A stretch of DNA of 64,000 nucleotides from Cohnella rhizosphaerae (GTDB taxonomy: Bacteria > Bacillota > Bacilli > Paenibacillales > Paenibacillaceae): NCBI RefSeq assembly GCF_029525575.1, contig NZ_JAPDIA010000003.1:984214-1048213 (forward strand). Reading direction: 5' to 3'. A program made the translations under genes and the position numbers. Of this stretch, positions 53,025 to 62,681 are shown in pieces (the stretch's first letter is position 1; each line of letters opens with the position of its first letter). The notes beneath the pieces are model-generated. The model did not search any database. It was not told where the DNA came from and worked only from the letters and a program-made list of their open reading frames with translations.

Positions 53025-53315
53025 ATGCTCGTATTAATTACATACGATGTCAGCACGATCAACGCCGAGGGACGCCGCAGACTGTCGCAGGTGGCGAAAA
53101 AATGCCAGGATTACGGACAACGCGTTCAAAACTCGGTGTTTGAATGTATCTTAGACGCCACCCAACTGCGCCGACTCCGATTGGAGCTGGAGGCGCTGAT
53201 CGATCCGGCTACGGATAGTCTGCGACTTTATAATCTGGGTGACAAATACAAGACGAAGGTCGCCCATATCGGGGCCAAGCCCGCCTATGATATGGACAGC
53301 CCGCTCATTATATAA
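53025..53315 (+). CDS. cas2: Cas2
   Basis: 96 residues: MLVLITYDVST start with the ferredoxin-fold Asp, CQDYGQRVQNSVFEC, YNLGDKYKTKVAHIG. Start ATG 53025 with AGGAGG (53011-53016), 86 bp after the cas1 stop. Structural partner of Cas1 in spacer integration. The stop lies inside a CCGCTCAT...ATGAGCGG hairpin (53301-53323). Confidence 0.96.
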   Translation: MLVLITYDVSTINAEGRRRLSQVAKKCQDYGQRVQNSVFECILDATQLRRLRLELEALIDPATDSLRLYNLGDKYKTKVAHIGAKPAYDMDSPLII

Positions 53316-53512
53316 ATGAGCGGCTGGACCGGTGCGAAAGGCCGGCTCCCATGAAATACCCGCAGGATTCGCACCTCGGAAATTGTCGAAAAAGCTGATT
53401 TTAATTTGTTAAATGAGTTTGTCAAGATTGGATTTATGCTAAGTGAGTGGCTAGGAAAGCGGAAATGGATGGAATCTATGCCATGCGGGCATGGATGTGC
53501 GTAGTTTTTGCT
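53301..53512 (+). promoter_or_regulatory. Hairpin at end of cas2 and leader of CRISPR array 2
   Basis: A perfect 8-bp stem (53301-53323) overlaps the cas2 stop. The leader proper starts with GGTGCGAA (53331-53338) and TTCGCACC (53368-53375), followed by exactly 137 nt to the first repeat. TTGTCAAG at 53419-53426, CCATGC-GG-GCATGG dyad at 53481-53494 ending 18 nt before the repeat, and TTTTTGCT directly before it all match leader 1 in position. No clear -10 is visible at the position used in leader 1. Confidence 0.8.
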
Positions 53513-56500
53513 GTCGCTCCCCGCGGGGGGGAGCGTGGATTGAAATAAGTATGATGACGCTTAGTTCTGATGCTGTTACGTCGCTCCCCGCGGGGGGAGC
53601 GTGGATTGAAATAATCGCCGGCGTGATAATGTCGACAAAATCAACCGTCGCTCCCCGCGGGGGGAGCGTGGATTGAAATGGCTCCAGGTCTCACTTTATT
53701 TCAAGCTTATACTAGTCGCTCCCCGCGGGGGGAGCGTGGATTGAAATGCCGATCACCTGAAGGCGGCACGCGCGGCGGGGCGTCGCTCCCCGCGGGGGGA
53801 GCGTGGATTGAAATCGTCCGCGTCTAGCGGACCCCAGTCCTCGAACTCCTCGTCGCTCCCCGCGGGGGGAGCGTGGATTGAAATGTCCCCGCGCCAATGT
53901 CATTCCGGCCGGCGATGCGCGTCGCTCCCCGCGGGGGGAGCGTGGATTGAAATTTTACAATAAGACAAAATATTGTTAAAATGTGTGTTAGGTCGCTCCC
54001 CGCGGGGGGAGCGTGGATTGAAATTGAAAACAATCCAACAGGGAGCGATAACCCATGAACGTCGCTCCCCGCGGGGGGAGCGTGGATTGAAATATATAAT
54101 ACCAATAACCCAAGAAAATTTGTCTTCCCGTCGCTCCCCGCGGGGGGAGCGTGGATTGAAATTCATTGCATTTAGTTATAGACGTACCCTAATGAAGTCG
54201 CTCCCCGCGGGGGGAGCGTGGATTGAAATCCAGTGAAGCCCTAGAATTTCACTTTGTCGCATTCCGTCGCTCCCCGCGGGGGGAGCGTGGATTGAAATTT
54301 CGCACCACCCAATTCGCGCCCCAGATCAGGTCGCTCCCCGCGGGGGGAGCGTGGATTGAAATTTGAGTCGTCATCGACTCACCTTCCATATCCAATCGTC
54401 GCTCCCCGCGGGGGGAGCGTGGATTGAAATCATATCCAATCAATGACCACGGTAGCCCCGGTACCGTCGCTCCCCGCGGGGGGAGCGTGGATTGAAATTA
54501 TTGTGCGCGGCAAAAGGAATTGCACCGATTTCGTGTCGCTCCCCGCGGGGGGAGCGTGGATTGAAATTCGGTAACGGTAGTAACGCCCCAAGCGGTTAAC
54601 TCGTCGCTCCCCGCGGGGGGAGCGTGGATTGAAATTCGTCGTTCTGGCTGATCCTTGCTTTTGCGGTAGCCAGTCGCTCCCCGCGGGGGGAGCGTGGATT
54701 GAAATCATCTTCGGAGCCCTGGAGGAGCTGGGCGCACGCAGTCGCTCCCCGCGGGGGGAGCGTGGATTGAAATTGTCCGGTCGGCAGATACTTAGCTTCC
54801 AGCGGGCTCGTCGCTCCCCGCAATTGAAATATGTTGATGTCGACGATTGCCTGCTGCTGCTTACTGGTCGCTCCCCGCGGGGGGAGCGTGGATTGAAATA
54901 GCTCCGCGATCTCATGGGCGAGCGTGCCGGCGGCCGTCGCTCCCCGCGGGGGGAGCGTGGATTGAAATCGTCGACGTCGGTCGCGTCCGCACGCACGATC
55001 ACGGTCGCTCCCCGCGGGGGGGAGCGTGGATTGAAATAATACAGGATTGATTACGCCATATGCCGCTGACAGTCGCTCCCCGCGGGGGGAGCGTGGATTG
55101 AAATGGGATGTGACAGGAACCCATATCTCCATCCGAGAGTCGCTCCCCGCGGGGGGGAGCGTGGATTGAAATCCGTTCGCGAATCGGATTCATGTAGCAG
55201 CCGCAATTGTCGCTCCCCGCGGGGGGAGCGTGGATTGAAATCGATCATGTGCAGTACCGCCGATACTGTGAAAAGCGTCGCTCCCCGCGGGGGGAGCGTG
55301 GATTGAAATTTTGTCATGAAGTCGTCCATGAGCTCGGGCTTTGCGTCGCTCCCCGCGGGGGGGAGCGTGGATTGAAATAGGTTATCACCGATACGGGCGC
55401 TACCTATGAAATCGTCGCTCCCCGCGGGGGGAGCGTGGATTGAAATATTGCGCTGTGGGCAATTTTTCGAGAAGGGCGCGACGTCGCTCCCCGCGGGGGG
55501 AGCGTGGATTGAAATTCCAGCAAGTAACCTTTATCCGGCAGGACGTCCGCAGTCGCTCCCCGCGGGGGGAGCGTGGATTGAAATAAACAACCCAATGACG
55601 ACGTCGAGAGACTTGTTCGTCGCTCCCCGCGGGGGGGGAGCGTGGATTGAAATAAACAACCCAATGACGACGTCGAGAGACTTGTTCGTCGCTCCCCGCG
55701 GGGGAGCGTGGATTGAAATTCGTTGTCCAGCAGCGCGTCGAAGTCCTTGCCCGTAGTCGCTCCCCCGCGGGGGGAGCGTGGATTGAAATCTATTTGGTCG
55801 GCGAGTTCCTGGAGTTTGCCGTGGTCGCTCCCCGCGGGGGGAGCGTGGATTGAAATTATTGTACGCGGCAAAGGAATTGCACCGATTTCGTCGCTCCCCG
55901 CGGGGGGAGCGTGGATTGAAATGAACAGCTCAACAACGAGGCAACCTTCGATTGGCGTCGCTCCCCGCGGGGGGAGCGTGGATTGAAATGATCGTCCGAA
56001 TGGATACTGCGCTTGCGTCATGCAGTCGCTCCCCGCGGGGGGAGCGTGGATTGAAATGTCAACGCGGACCGTTTGAAGCCAAACGAATACGGTCGCTCCC
56101 CGCGGGGGGAGCGTGGATTGAAATAGGATGGTCGTCGGGATAATAGCCGATACATCCGGTCGCTCCCCGCGGGGGGAGCGTGGATTGAAATCAACTGCTG
56201 AAAGTATTTCGAAGTACACGGACGCGTCGCTCCCCGCGGGGGGAGCGTGGATTGAAATAAATCCTGCGTCAGAATAACCCTTAGCAGCACCGCCGTCGCT
56301 CCCCGCGGGGGGAGCGTGGATTGAAATAGATGGAAGATCGGCTCGGGCGTGTTGACCAGGGGGTCGCTCCCCGCGGGGGGAGCGTGGATTGAAATCTGCA
56401 TTGGCGGATGACGACTTGGAAGCTGCAGGAGTCGCTCCCCGCGGGGGGAGCGTGGATTGAAATAAGACGATCTGCGGCGTCTCTGCTGACTTGCTGGTCG

Positions 56501-57800
56501 CTCCCCGCGGGGGGAGCGTGGATTGAAATAGGTCCACCGCACCCGACAAGCCCGCCACCTTCCGGGTCGCTCCCCGCGGGGGGAGCGTGGATTGAAATTC
56601 ATGCTGCGCGGGGTCGGTGTAATCGACATCGCCCGTCGCTCCCCGCGGGGGGAGCGTGGATTGAAATCAAACTTGCTATTCCACGATAAAGAAGTCGTAC
56701 CGCGTCGCTCCCCGCGGGGGGAGCGTGGATTGAAATAGTGAACACAAAAAAACGGCCATGACGTATAGACATGTCGCTCCCCGCGGGGGGAGCGTGGATT
56801 GAAATACGCAAAACTGCAGCTGCGAGGTGACGAGAACCGTCGCTCCCCGCGGGGGGGAGCGTGGATTGAAATCACGAGTGGAAAGGCTTTGGACCAGCTT
56901 ATCCTTGGTCGCTCCCCGCGGGGGGAGCGTGGATTGAAATTTCTGGCGGCGGCAGCATAAACATCTTCTATAAGTCGCTCCCCGCGGGGGGAGCGTGGAT
57001 TGAAATCGAACGTTCAAACCCGACAATGTCGCCGCCGTGCGTCGCTCCCCGCGGGGGGGAGCGTGGATTGAAATCGGGATCGCTTGGAGCTGCGAGCGCG
57101 TGCCCGGTCGCTCCCCGCGGGGGGAGCGTGGATTGAAATAGGGATAGAGCCGGCGATGTTTTGGCGTGCCGTGTCGCTCCCCGCGGGGGGAGCGTGGATT
57201 GAAATTGCAGGATAGCGACCTGGGCACGGCTTGGGACGGGTCGCTCCCCGCGGGGGGAGCGTGGATTGAAATATCGATACGATGACGATCTGCCGCGAGC
57301 GCTACACGTCGCTCCCCGTGTGGGAGCGTGGATTGAAATAGCGATGCGCGTGCCTCGGCCCAAACGGCCTTCGGTCGCTCCCCGTGTGGGAGCGTGGATT
57401 GAAATCGGTTGACGATCATCGACCAGGAACTCGGCAAAGTCGCTCCCCGTGTGGGGGGCGTGGTTTGAAATAATAGTCGTTATGTCGTATGTGATCGTAT
57501 TCGTCGTCGTTCCCGTGGGGAGCGTGGATTGAAATTATGAGAAAGATTACGAGCGCGAGCAGGCTGGAAGTCGCTCCCCGTGTGGGAGCGTGGATTGAAA
57601 TACTGGCATGATTAAGGGTGAATCGAAGAAGACTCTTCGCTCCCTGAGAAGGGCGTGGATTGAGAATCTTTGCCAGTGAGGAGCATTTGTCGGTAAACGT
57701 ATCGCTCCCTGTGGAGGAGCGTGGATTGAGATATCAAGCTGGATGGATAAAATGCTCAACCCACAAGTCGCTCTCCATGTGGGAAAGCGAGGAATGAAGT
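53513..57800 (+). CRISPR. CRISPR array 2: 64 repeats, 63 spacers (type I-C)
   Basis: 33-bp repeats every 64-71 bp, each beginning GTCGCTCCCCGCGGGGGGAG and ending CGTGGATTGAAAT; stem CGCTCCCC/GGGGAGCG with loop GCGG. Transcribed rightward from the leader beside cas2. Repeats 57, 58 and 61 carry a GTGT loop and are one base shorter; 59, 60 and 62-64 are degenerate, marking the old end. Odd units: repeat 20 (54810-54830) lacks 12 bp including the whole 3' stem arm; repeat 32 has G8 and repeat 33 G5; repeats 1, 23, 25, 28, 50 and 53 have G7. Spacers 31 and 32 are identical. Counted by hand. Confidence 0.97.
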
Positions 57801-58032
57801 CCTATCCTTGGCGTCTTGTTGGGCGAGTAATTCCGATACCCCAGTGGCTACATTGCACTGTTCGAAACAAATATCAAAGTAGAACAATTTAAAAGGGGAG
57901 AGAGTTGGCAAACGCGACATACCACAAGATGTGTAACTTAAGTCAGTAGGCTTCCTGCGCAAGGCCTTAAGCCTTGCGATGATCAACGCAAGTCAATAGT
58001 CGCCCCTATACAACTCGTACACAGCAGCAGCG
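57801..58032. other. Trailer region of array 2, no gene seen
   Basis: About 230 bp after the last degenerate repeat. Contains a CGCAAGGC/GCCTTGCG hairpin (about 57958-57978) and no convincing ORF or RNA gene. Confidence 0.4.
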
Positions 58033-58079
58033 AAAAAAACCACCCCACCAAGTCAAGCGATTCGACTGATGGGGCGGCC
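58033..58079 (-). terminator. Terminator of the CuAO_N gene
   Basis: On the minus strand CCGCCCCA...TGGGGTGG closes a stem with an inner AGTCGAA...TTGACT helix, followed by T7. Confidence 0.75.
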
Positions 58080-58104
58080 TTTTGAATTTAACGGAGTAAA
58101 TAGT

Positions 58105-58587
58105 TTACATCGTCATCTGCACGATCTTCTTCTCGTTATCGTACGAGACGACCTTCCAGCCCAGCAGCGTGCCGATGTCGCGAAGCGGGACGACGACGCG
58201 TCCGCTCTTGACGGTCAGCTTGGCCGCGAGCGTTTTTTCTTCGCCGTTGTACATGTACTTGTTCGAGCCGATCGTGAACGTGTACGTATCCTTGTTGTTC
58301 CTCGTCTTCATGTAAATCGTCTTCTTGCCGTTGTAGTTGATGCGCGCGCCGGACTTGCCGGCGATGACCGCGAACGGCACGAACGTGACGCCGTTCTCGA
58401 TGTACGGCGTCGTGTCGAGCGTCTCGACGCCGTCGTCGATGCCGATGTTGTGGTTGCCGACCTGGAACCACAGCTTCGAAGGCATCGGCGCAGGCGTCTC
58501 CTCCGCGTAAGCGGCGGCGCCGGTGGCGGACATCGCGATGGCGGCGCCGAGCAGCAGCGCGGCGGTCTTCTTCATGGGCTGTTTCAT
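58105..58587 (-). CDS. Secreted CuAO_N (stalk rotation-like) domain protein
   Basis: 160 residues. Signal peptide MKQPMKKTAALLLGAAIAMS ending near AYA, then a short linker (TPAPMPSK) and one copper-amine-oxidase N-terminal-like domain: TTPYIENGVTFVPFAVIAGKSGARI, LTVKSGRVVVPLRDIGTLLGWKV. No further domain, so probably a small wall or medium protein. ATG 58575 is an alternative start. Single-gene unit with its own terminator. Confidence 0.8.
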   Translation of the reverse strand: MKQPMKKTAALLLGAAIAMSATGAAAYAEETPAPMPSKLWFQVGNHNIGIDDGVETLDTTPYIENGVTFVPFAVIAGKSGARINYNGKKTIYMKTRNNKDTYTFTIGSNKYMYNGEEKTLAAKLTVKSGRVVVPLRDIGTLLGWKVVSYDNEKKIVQMTM

Positions 58588-58704
58588 GAAAGATCACTCC
58601 TTAGTAGGATGATATGTACTACGTCGGTATGACCGACGAATATTTCATGAATTTTATACCCCGAACTTTTAATTTGCAATCAATACGGGACAACAAATAT
58701 TGGA

Positions 58705-61700
58705 TTAAATATTGAGCAGCTCGCGAATCTCGTCCTCGGTCATGGCGGAGAGGCTCTCTTCGCCCGGCTGGATGACCTCGGCGATGAGGTCGCGCTTGCG
58801 CTGCTGCAGCTCGACCATCTTTTCCTCGATCGTGCCTTCGGCGACGAGTTTGATGACCTGCACGACGTTTTTCTGCCCGATCCGGTGCGCCCGGTCCGCG
58901 GCCTGCTGCTCGACCGCCGGGTTCCACCAGAGGTCGTAAAGGATGACCGTGTCGGCGCCGGTCAGATTAAGGCCCGTGCCGCCGGCGCGCAGCGAGATCA
59001 GGAAGATGTCGTTTTCGCCTTCGTTGAACCGGGTGCACAGCTCCAGCCGTTCCGCCGCCGGCGTCTGGCCGTCCAGATAGAAGTAGGGCACCCCGCGCAG
59101 CGACAGCTCCTCGCGAATGATGGCGAGCATGGACGTGAACTGGGAAAACAGCAGGATCCGCTTCCCCGCGTCCAGCGCGTCTCCGACGATCTCGAGCAGC
59201 TGGTCGAGCTTGCCGGAGCTGCCTTCGTAGCCTTCGACGAACAGCGCCGGGTGGCAGCACAGCTGGCGGAGTCGCGTGAGCCCGGCCAGAATGCGCATCC
59301 GGCTCTTCTGGAAGCCGTCGTGCTCAAGCTGCTGCAGCGTCTCGGTCTGGAGCCTCGAGAGATAGGCGACGTACAGCTTCTTCTGATCGTCGGTCAGCTC
59401 CGAATGCTGCAGCGTCTCGATCTTGTCGGGCAGCTCCTTCAGCACGTCGCGCTTCATCCGGCGCAGCAGGAAGGGCCGCACGCGCTTCGCGACGAGCTCG
59501 CGGGAGAGCGCGGCGAACTCCCGCCGGCTGCCGAACAGCTCGGGGAAGACGGCGTCGTACAGCGACCACAGCTCGTCGAGCGAGTTCTCGATCGGCGTGC
59601 CGGTGAGCGCGAAGCGAATGCCCGCCTGGATGCGTCCCACGGCCTGCGCGGTCTGGGTCGCATGGTTTTTGATCGCCTGGGCTTCGTCCAGGAAGAGACA
59701 GTAAAACTTGAGCGCCCCGTACAGCTCCATATCGCGGCGCAGCAGCGGGTAGGAGGTGATCACGACGTCGGCGTCCTCCATCCCGGTAAGCGTGTCCAGG
59801 CGCTCCTGCTTGTCGCCGGCGGCCATCCGGACGCGAAGATCGGGCGCGAAGCGGGACAGCTCGTGCTTCCAGTTGAAGATGAGCGAAGCTGGCGACACGA
59901 TGAGCGCGGGACGGCCGGAGGCGCGAATTTCCCCCCACGACAGCTGCGATGAAGGAAATGGCCTGAAGCGTCTTGCCGAGGCCCATGTCGTCCGCGAGCA
60001 CGCCGCCGAACCGGTAGTGCGCGAGCGTGCGCATCCATTGATAGCCATACTTCTGATAGTCGCGGAGCGTGGCGGTCAGGCCTTCGGGAATCGGAAAATC
60101 GAGATTGTCGGGATTGCGCATGTTGTCGAGCAGCTCGCGCAGCGCACGCGTGAGCCTGACGCTGCCGCCGCGAACGTCCGCGTCCATGAGCGGCAGGCCG
60201 CGCACGGCCGCCAGATCGAGCCGGGCGCCCTTGATCTCGGATTTGCGGATGCCCATCTCGTCCATCAGCCGGGAGATCTCGGCATAGCTGCCGTCCTCGA
60301 GCGACAGCAGGCCGCCGCCGGACAGGCGGTAATAGGGCTTCTTTTCGACCAGGTTGCGCAAGATGTCGCGGATCTCCTCGTCGTCGATGCCCTCGACGTC
60401 GAAGCGCACCTCGAGCCAGGAGGCATGCGCGTCGTAGTCGATCGTCATGCGCGGCGCGGGGGGGCAAGTCCTGGAGAAGCCGCCGCATCGGCGCTGTCGC
60501 GCTCACCTGGACGAGCCGCTCCAGCTCGGGCAGCAGCCGGTACTGGAAGCGGTAGATGAGCTCCTCTTCCTCAAGATACAGCTCGCTGCCGTTGTACTTG
60601 AACGAGGCGCGCTCGATCAAGGCCATGATCCGCTGCTCGGCGTCGACGTCGCGAACGAGGATGGCGTCGCTGTCGATGGCATCGCGGCGCAGCGGGCTGT
60701 CCGCCTGCAGCGCGTTGATCTCTTTGTCGCCGTAACGGTAGGTGAGCCGGGCGAGCAGCCTGCCGTTCAGCCAGTCGAGGTCGAGCCGTGCCGCGAGCGG
60801 CGGGCTGACGATCCGGTCCGCGATCGGCTGCGCGATGTCGACCCGTCCGATTCGCTTGAGGGGAAGGGACGACGCGGTCGAGGAACGATTCCATCTGCGC
60901 GGGCGCGATCAACGCTTGCTTGGACGGTTTGTAGGCGAACATCCGCTTGAGCTCCTCCAGCCGCCGGATCGTAGCGTCGCCCGTGCGGTGAAGCGTTCCG
61001 TCAGCGAGCACGAAACCGTAGTTTTCGAGAATGACGACCTTCTCGAGGCCCCGGATGTCGAGCCGGTAGCCTTCGAGATCCTCGGCGCTGTCCAGCTCGA
61101 AAACGAGGGGGGAGCGGGTCATCGGTGACGACGACGGCTTCGGCGGTGCGCATGCCGTACTCGAAAAGAACGTTCGCGCGCGCGAACAGCGGCAGCAGGT
61201 CCTCCCAGGCGAGCGGCGGCAGGATGAGCAGCCGCTCCATCGCGAAGGCCGAGCCGCCCGGAGCCGCGCGGAAGGCGTCGCGATAGGCGGCCTCGCTGCG
61301 GGAGACGACGATGAGCTTGTCGACGATCGCGCGATCCTCCGGCTTGAAGGCGTGGACGGCGGGATCGTAGACGAAGTGCTTGGCGAACGCGTACGACTGC
61401 CCGAGCTCGATCCGTTCGAGAAACTCCTTGAGCCTGGGCACGACGTACAGCCGCTTCGGTCCGACCTTCATCTCGATCGCGAGCAGCGGCGAGCGGGTAT
61501 TTTCGGTCACCGACTTGCAGATGAATTCGACGTCGAGCGGGACGATCTCCCCGGCTTCGGTCCCGACCTCTTCGCTCGCGTCGGTCGCCCCGACGGAGCC
61601 GTCGAACAGCGAGATGAGACCTTTGGTGAAAAGAAGGTCGCGGGTCGGGATCAGCGCTTCCCGTCTGGCCGCGGGCATCGCGGGCAGCTCACGTTCCGCC

Positions 61701-61996
61701 GGCTCGGGCGCCCGCTCTTCGTGGAGGTGGATGAGCGCCGCCGCGATATGCTCGCAGTAATATTGCGAGTGCGCGGCCGAGCAATCGCACCTGGCGTCGA
61801 CGATGCCGGAATCGCCGAGATCGATGCGCACGCTTCTGCGCCCTTCGGCGCCCCACACGTACGCGTCGTACCGGCGTTCGTCCTTCTGCTCGTCGGCGGC
61901 CATCGCCTTGCCCGCCTTATCCAGCTTCATGCCGCGCTCGTAAGCGGTTTGCCCGCACAGCAGCTTGATCTGCTGGAGGGACGGATGATGAATCAT
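58705..61996 (-). CDS. SWIM-domain SNF2 helicase (four frame errors)
   Basis: About 1095 residues after correcting C6 at 59931-59936, G7 at 60458-60464, GGG at 60866-60868 and G6 at 61107-61112. N-terminal SWIM zinc finger ARCDCSAAHSQYYCEHIAAALIHL (CxC..CxH) at ~70-90, a long middle region, and a C-terminal Swi2/Snf2 ATPase: ADDMGLGKT, FLDEAQ, LTGTPIEN, LISLRAGGTGLNLTGADTVI, QAADRAHRIGQ. Family role: DNA- or RNA-polymerase-remodelling translocase of unclear function in Firmicutes. ATG 61996. Unlinked to the cas operon by strand and terminators. Confidence 0.87.
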
Positions 61997-62095
61997 GCGT
62001 AAGCTTCCTTCCCCGCGTCTGCGCGCGCGAATGGTAATATTTCATTATACCACAGGCCCGAACGCTTTTAGACGGACCGCCTGCCGCGGACAAAA

Positions 62096-62133
62096 TCAAA
62101 AAGCCCTTCGCGCCCGGTTCGGACGGAGGGCTT
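62096..62133 (-). terminator. Rho-independent terminator (minus strand)
   Basis: On the minus strand GCCCT...AGGGC is followed by TTTTT, just after the stop of the 62148-62450 gene and before the helicase gene. Confidence 0.65.
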
Positions 62134-62147
62134 CAGCGTTCGCTGAA

Positions 62148-62450
62148 TCAGGCTTTTTCCCTGAGACCCACGATATGAACGAGCTGCGGCGTCGAGACGA
62201 CCTTGATGACATGATGCGTCTTGTCGTATTCGACGCTGCCCGAGCCCGCGCTCGCCGACTTCTCCGCGCCTAGCACGTAGAAGAGGTCGTCGGCCAGCGT
62301 GCGGATGCACACGTCCTTTTCCGCCTGGGTCAGCTCCGCCCAATCCTGCGCCTCCATCTCGAACGTATCGTAGCAGTCCGGGATGGTCGCCAATGCCTCG
62401 GACAGCTCATCCAGAATCTCGTCGTACGGTCTCGTATATCGAATGGCCAC
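62148..62450 (-). CDS. Conserved-looking hypothetical protein
   Basis: 100 residues from GTG 62450, ten bases after AAGGAAGTG. Acidic N-terminal helices (RPYDEILDELSEALATIP, WAELTQAEKDVCIRTLADDLFYVLG) and a beta-strand-rich end (HVIKVVSTPQLVHIVGLREK). The family is not recognised. Lies upstream of the helicase gene on the same strand but is separated from it by a terminator. Confidence 0.6.
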   Translation of the reverse strand: MAIRYTRPYDEILDELSEALATIPDCYDTFEMEAQDWAELTQAEKDVCIRTLADDLFYVLGAEKSASAGSGSVEYDKTHHVIKVVSTPQLVHIVGLREKA

Positions 62451-62681
62451 GCTCGCTCACTTCCTTTCGTATGTCCACATTATAGCTTATTTTTCCCGTG
62501 CGCGAAGCGTGCGGCAGGCCCGAATCCGGCATCGGCTGGCAATTGCATGCATCGCTTTATTTGAAGGCGGCAAAGGACTATAATGATGAAGTTGATTGGG
62601 GCTGCGTATACTTGCAATTTACATTCGGCCGGCGTTTTTTGGCGTACGGGATAGATTAAACAGAGGGATGGTCTTGCGTTT
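62451..62681 (+). promoter_or_regulatory. Promoter region of second ltaS paralogue
   Basis: TATAAT at 62579-62584 with only a weak -35 (TTTATT at 62556-62561, 17-bp spacing). No gene between the two divergent start codons. Confidence 0.4.

Noticed and set aside
51693..53315. 540-residue Cas1-Cas2 'fusion' protein
   Set aside because: Removing one G at 52850-52854 gives a normal Cas1 end and an independent cas2 with its own AGGAGG start; the frame is an indel artefact.
53491..57759. Frames with repeating SLPAGGAWIEI / ISIHAPPAGSD peptides
   Set aside because: Translations of array 2 repeats.
58705..61996. SNF2 helicase as part of a defence system (DISARM or similar)
   Set aside because: SWIM-SNF2 proteins are common stand-alone genes in Firmicutes; no methylase, nuclease or PLD-type partner is adjacent.
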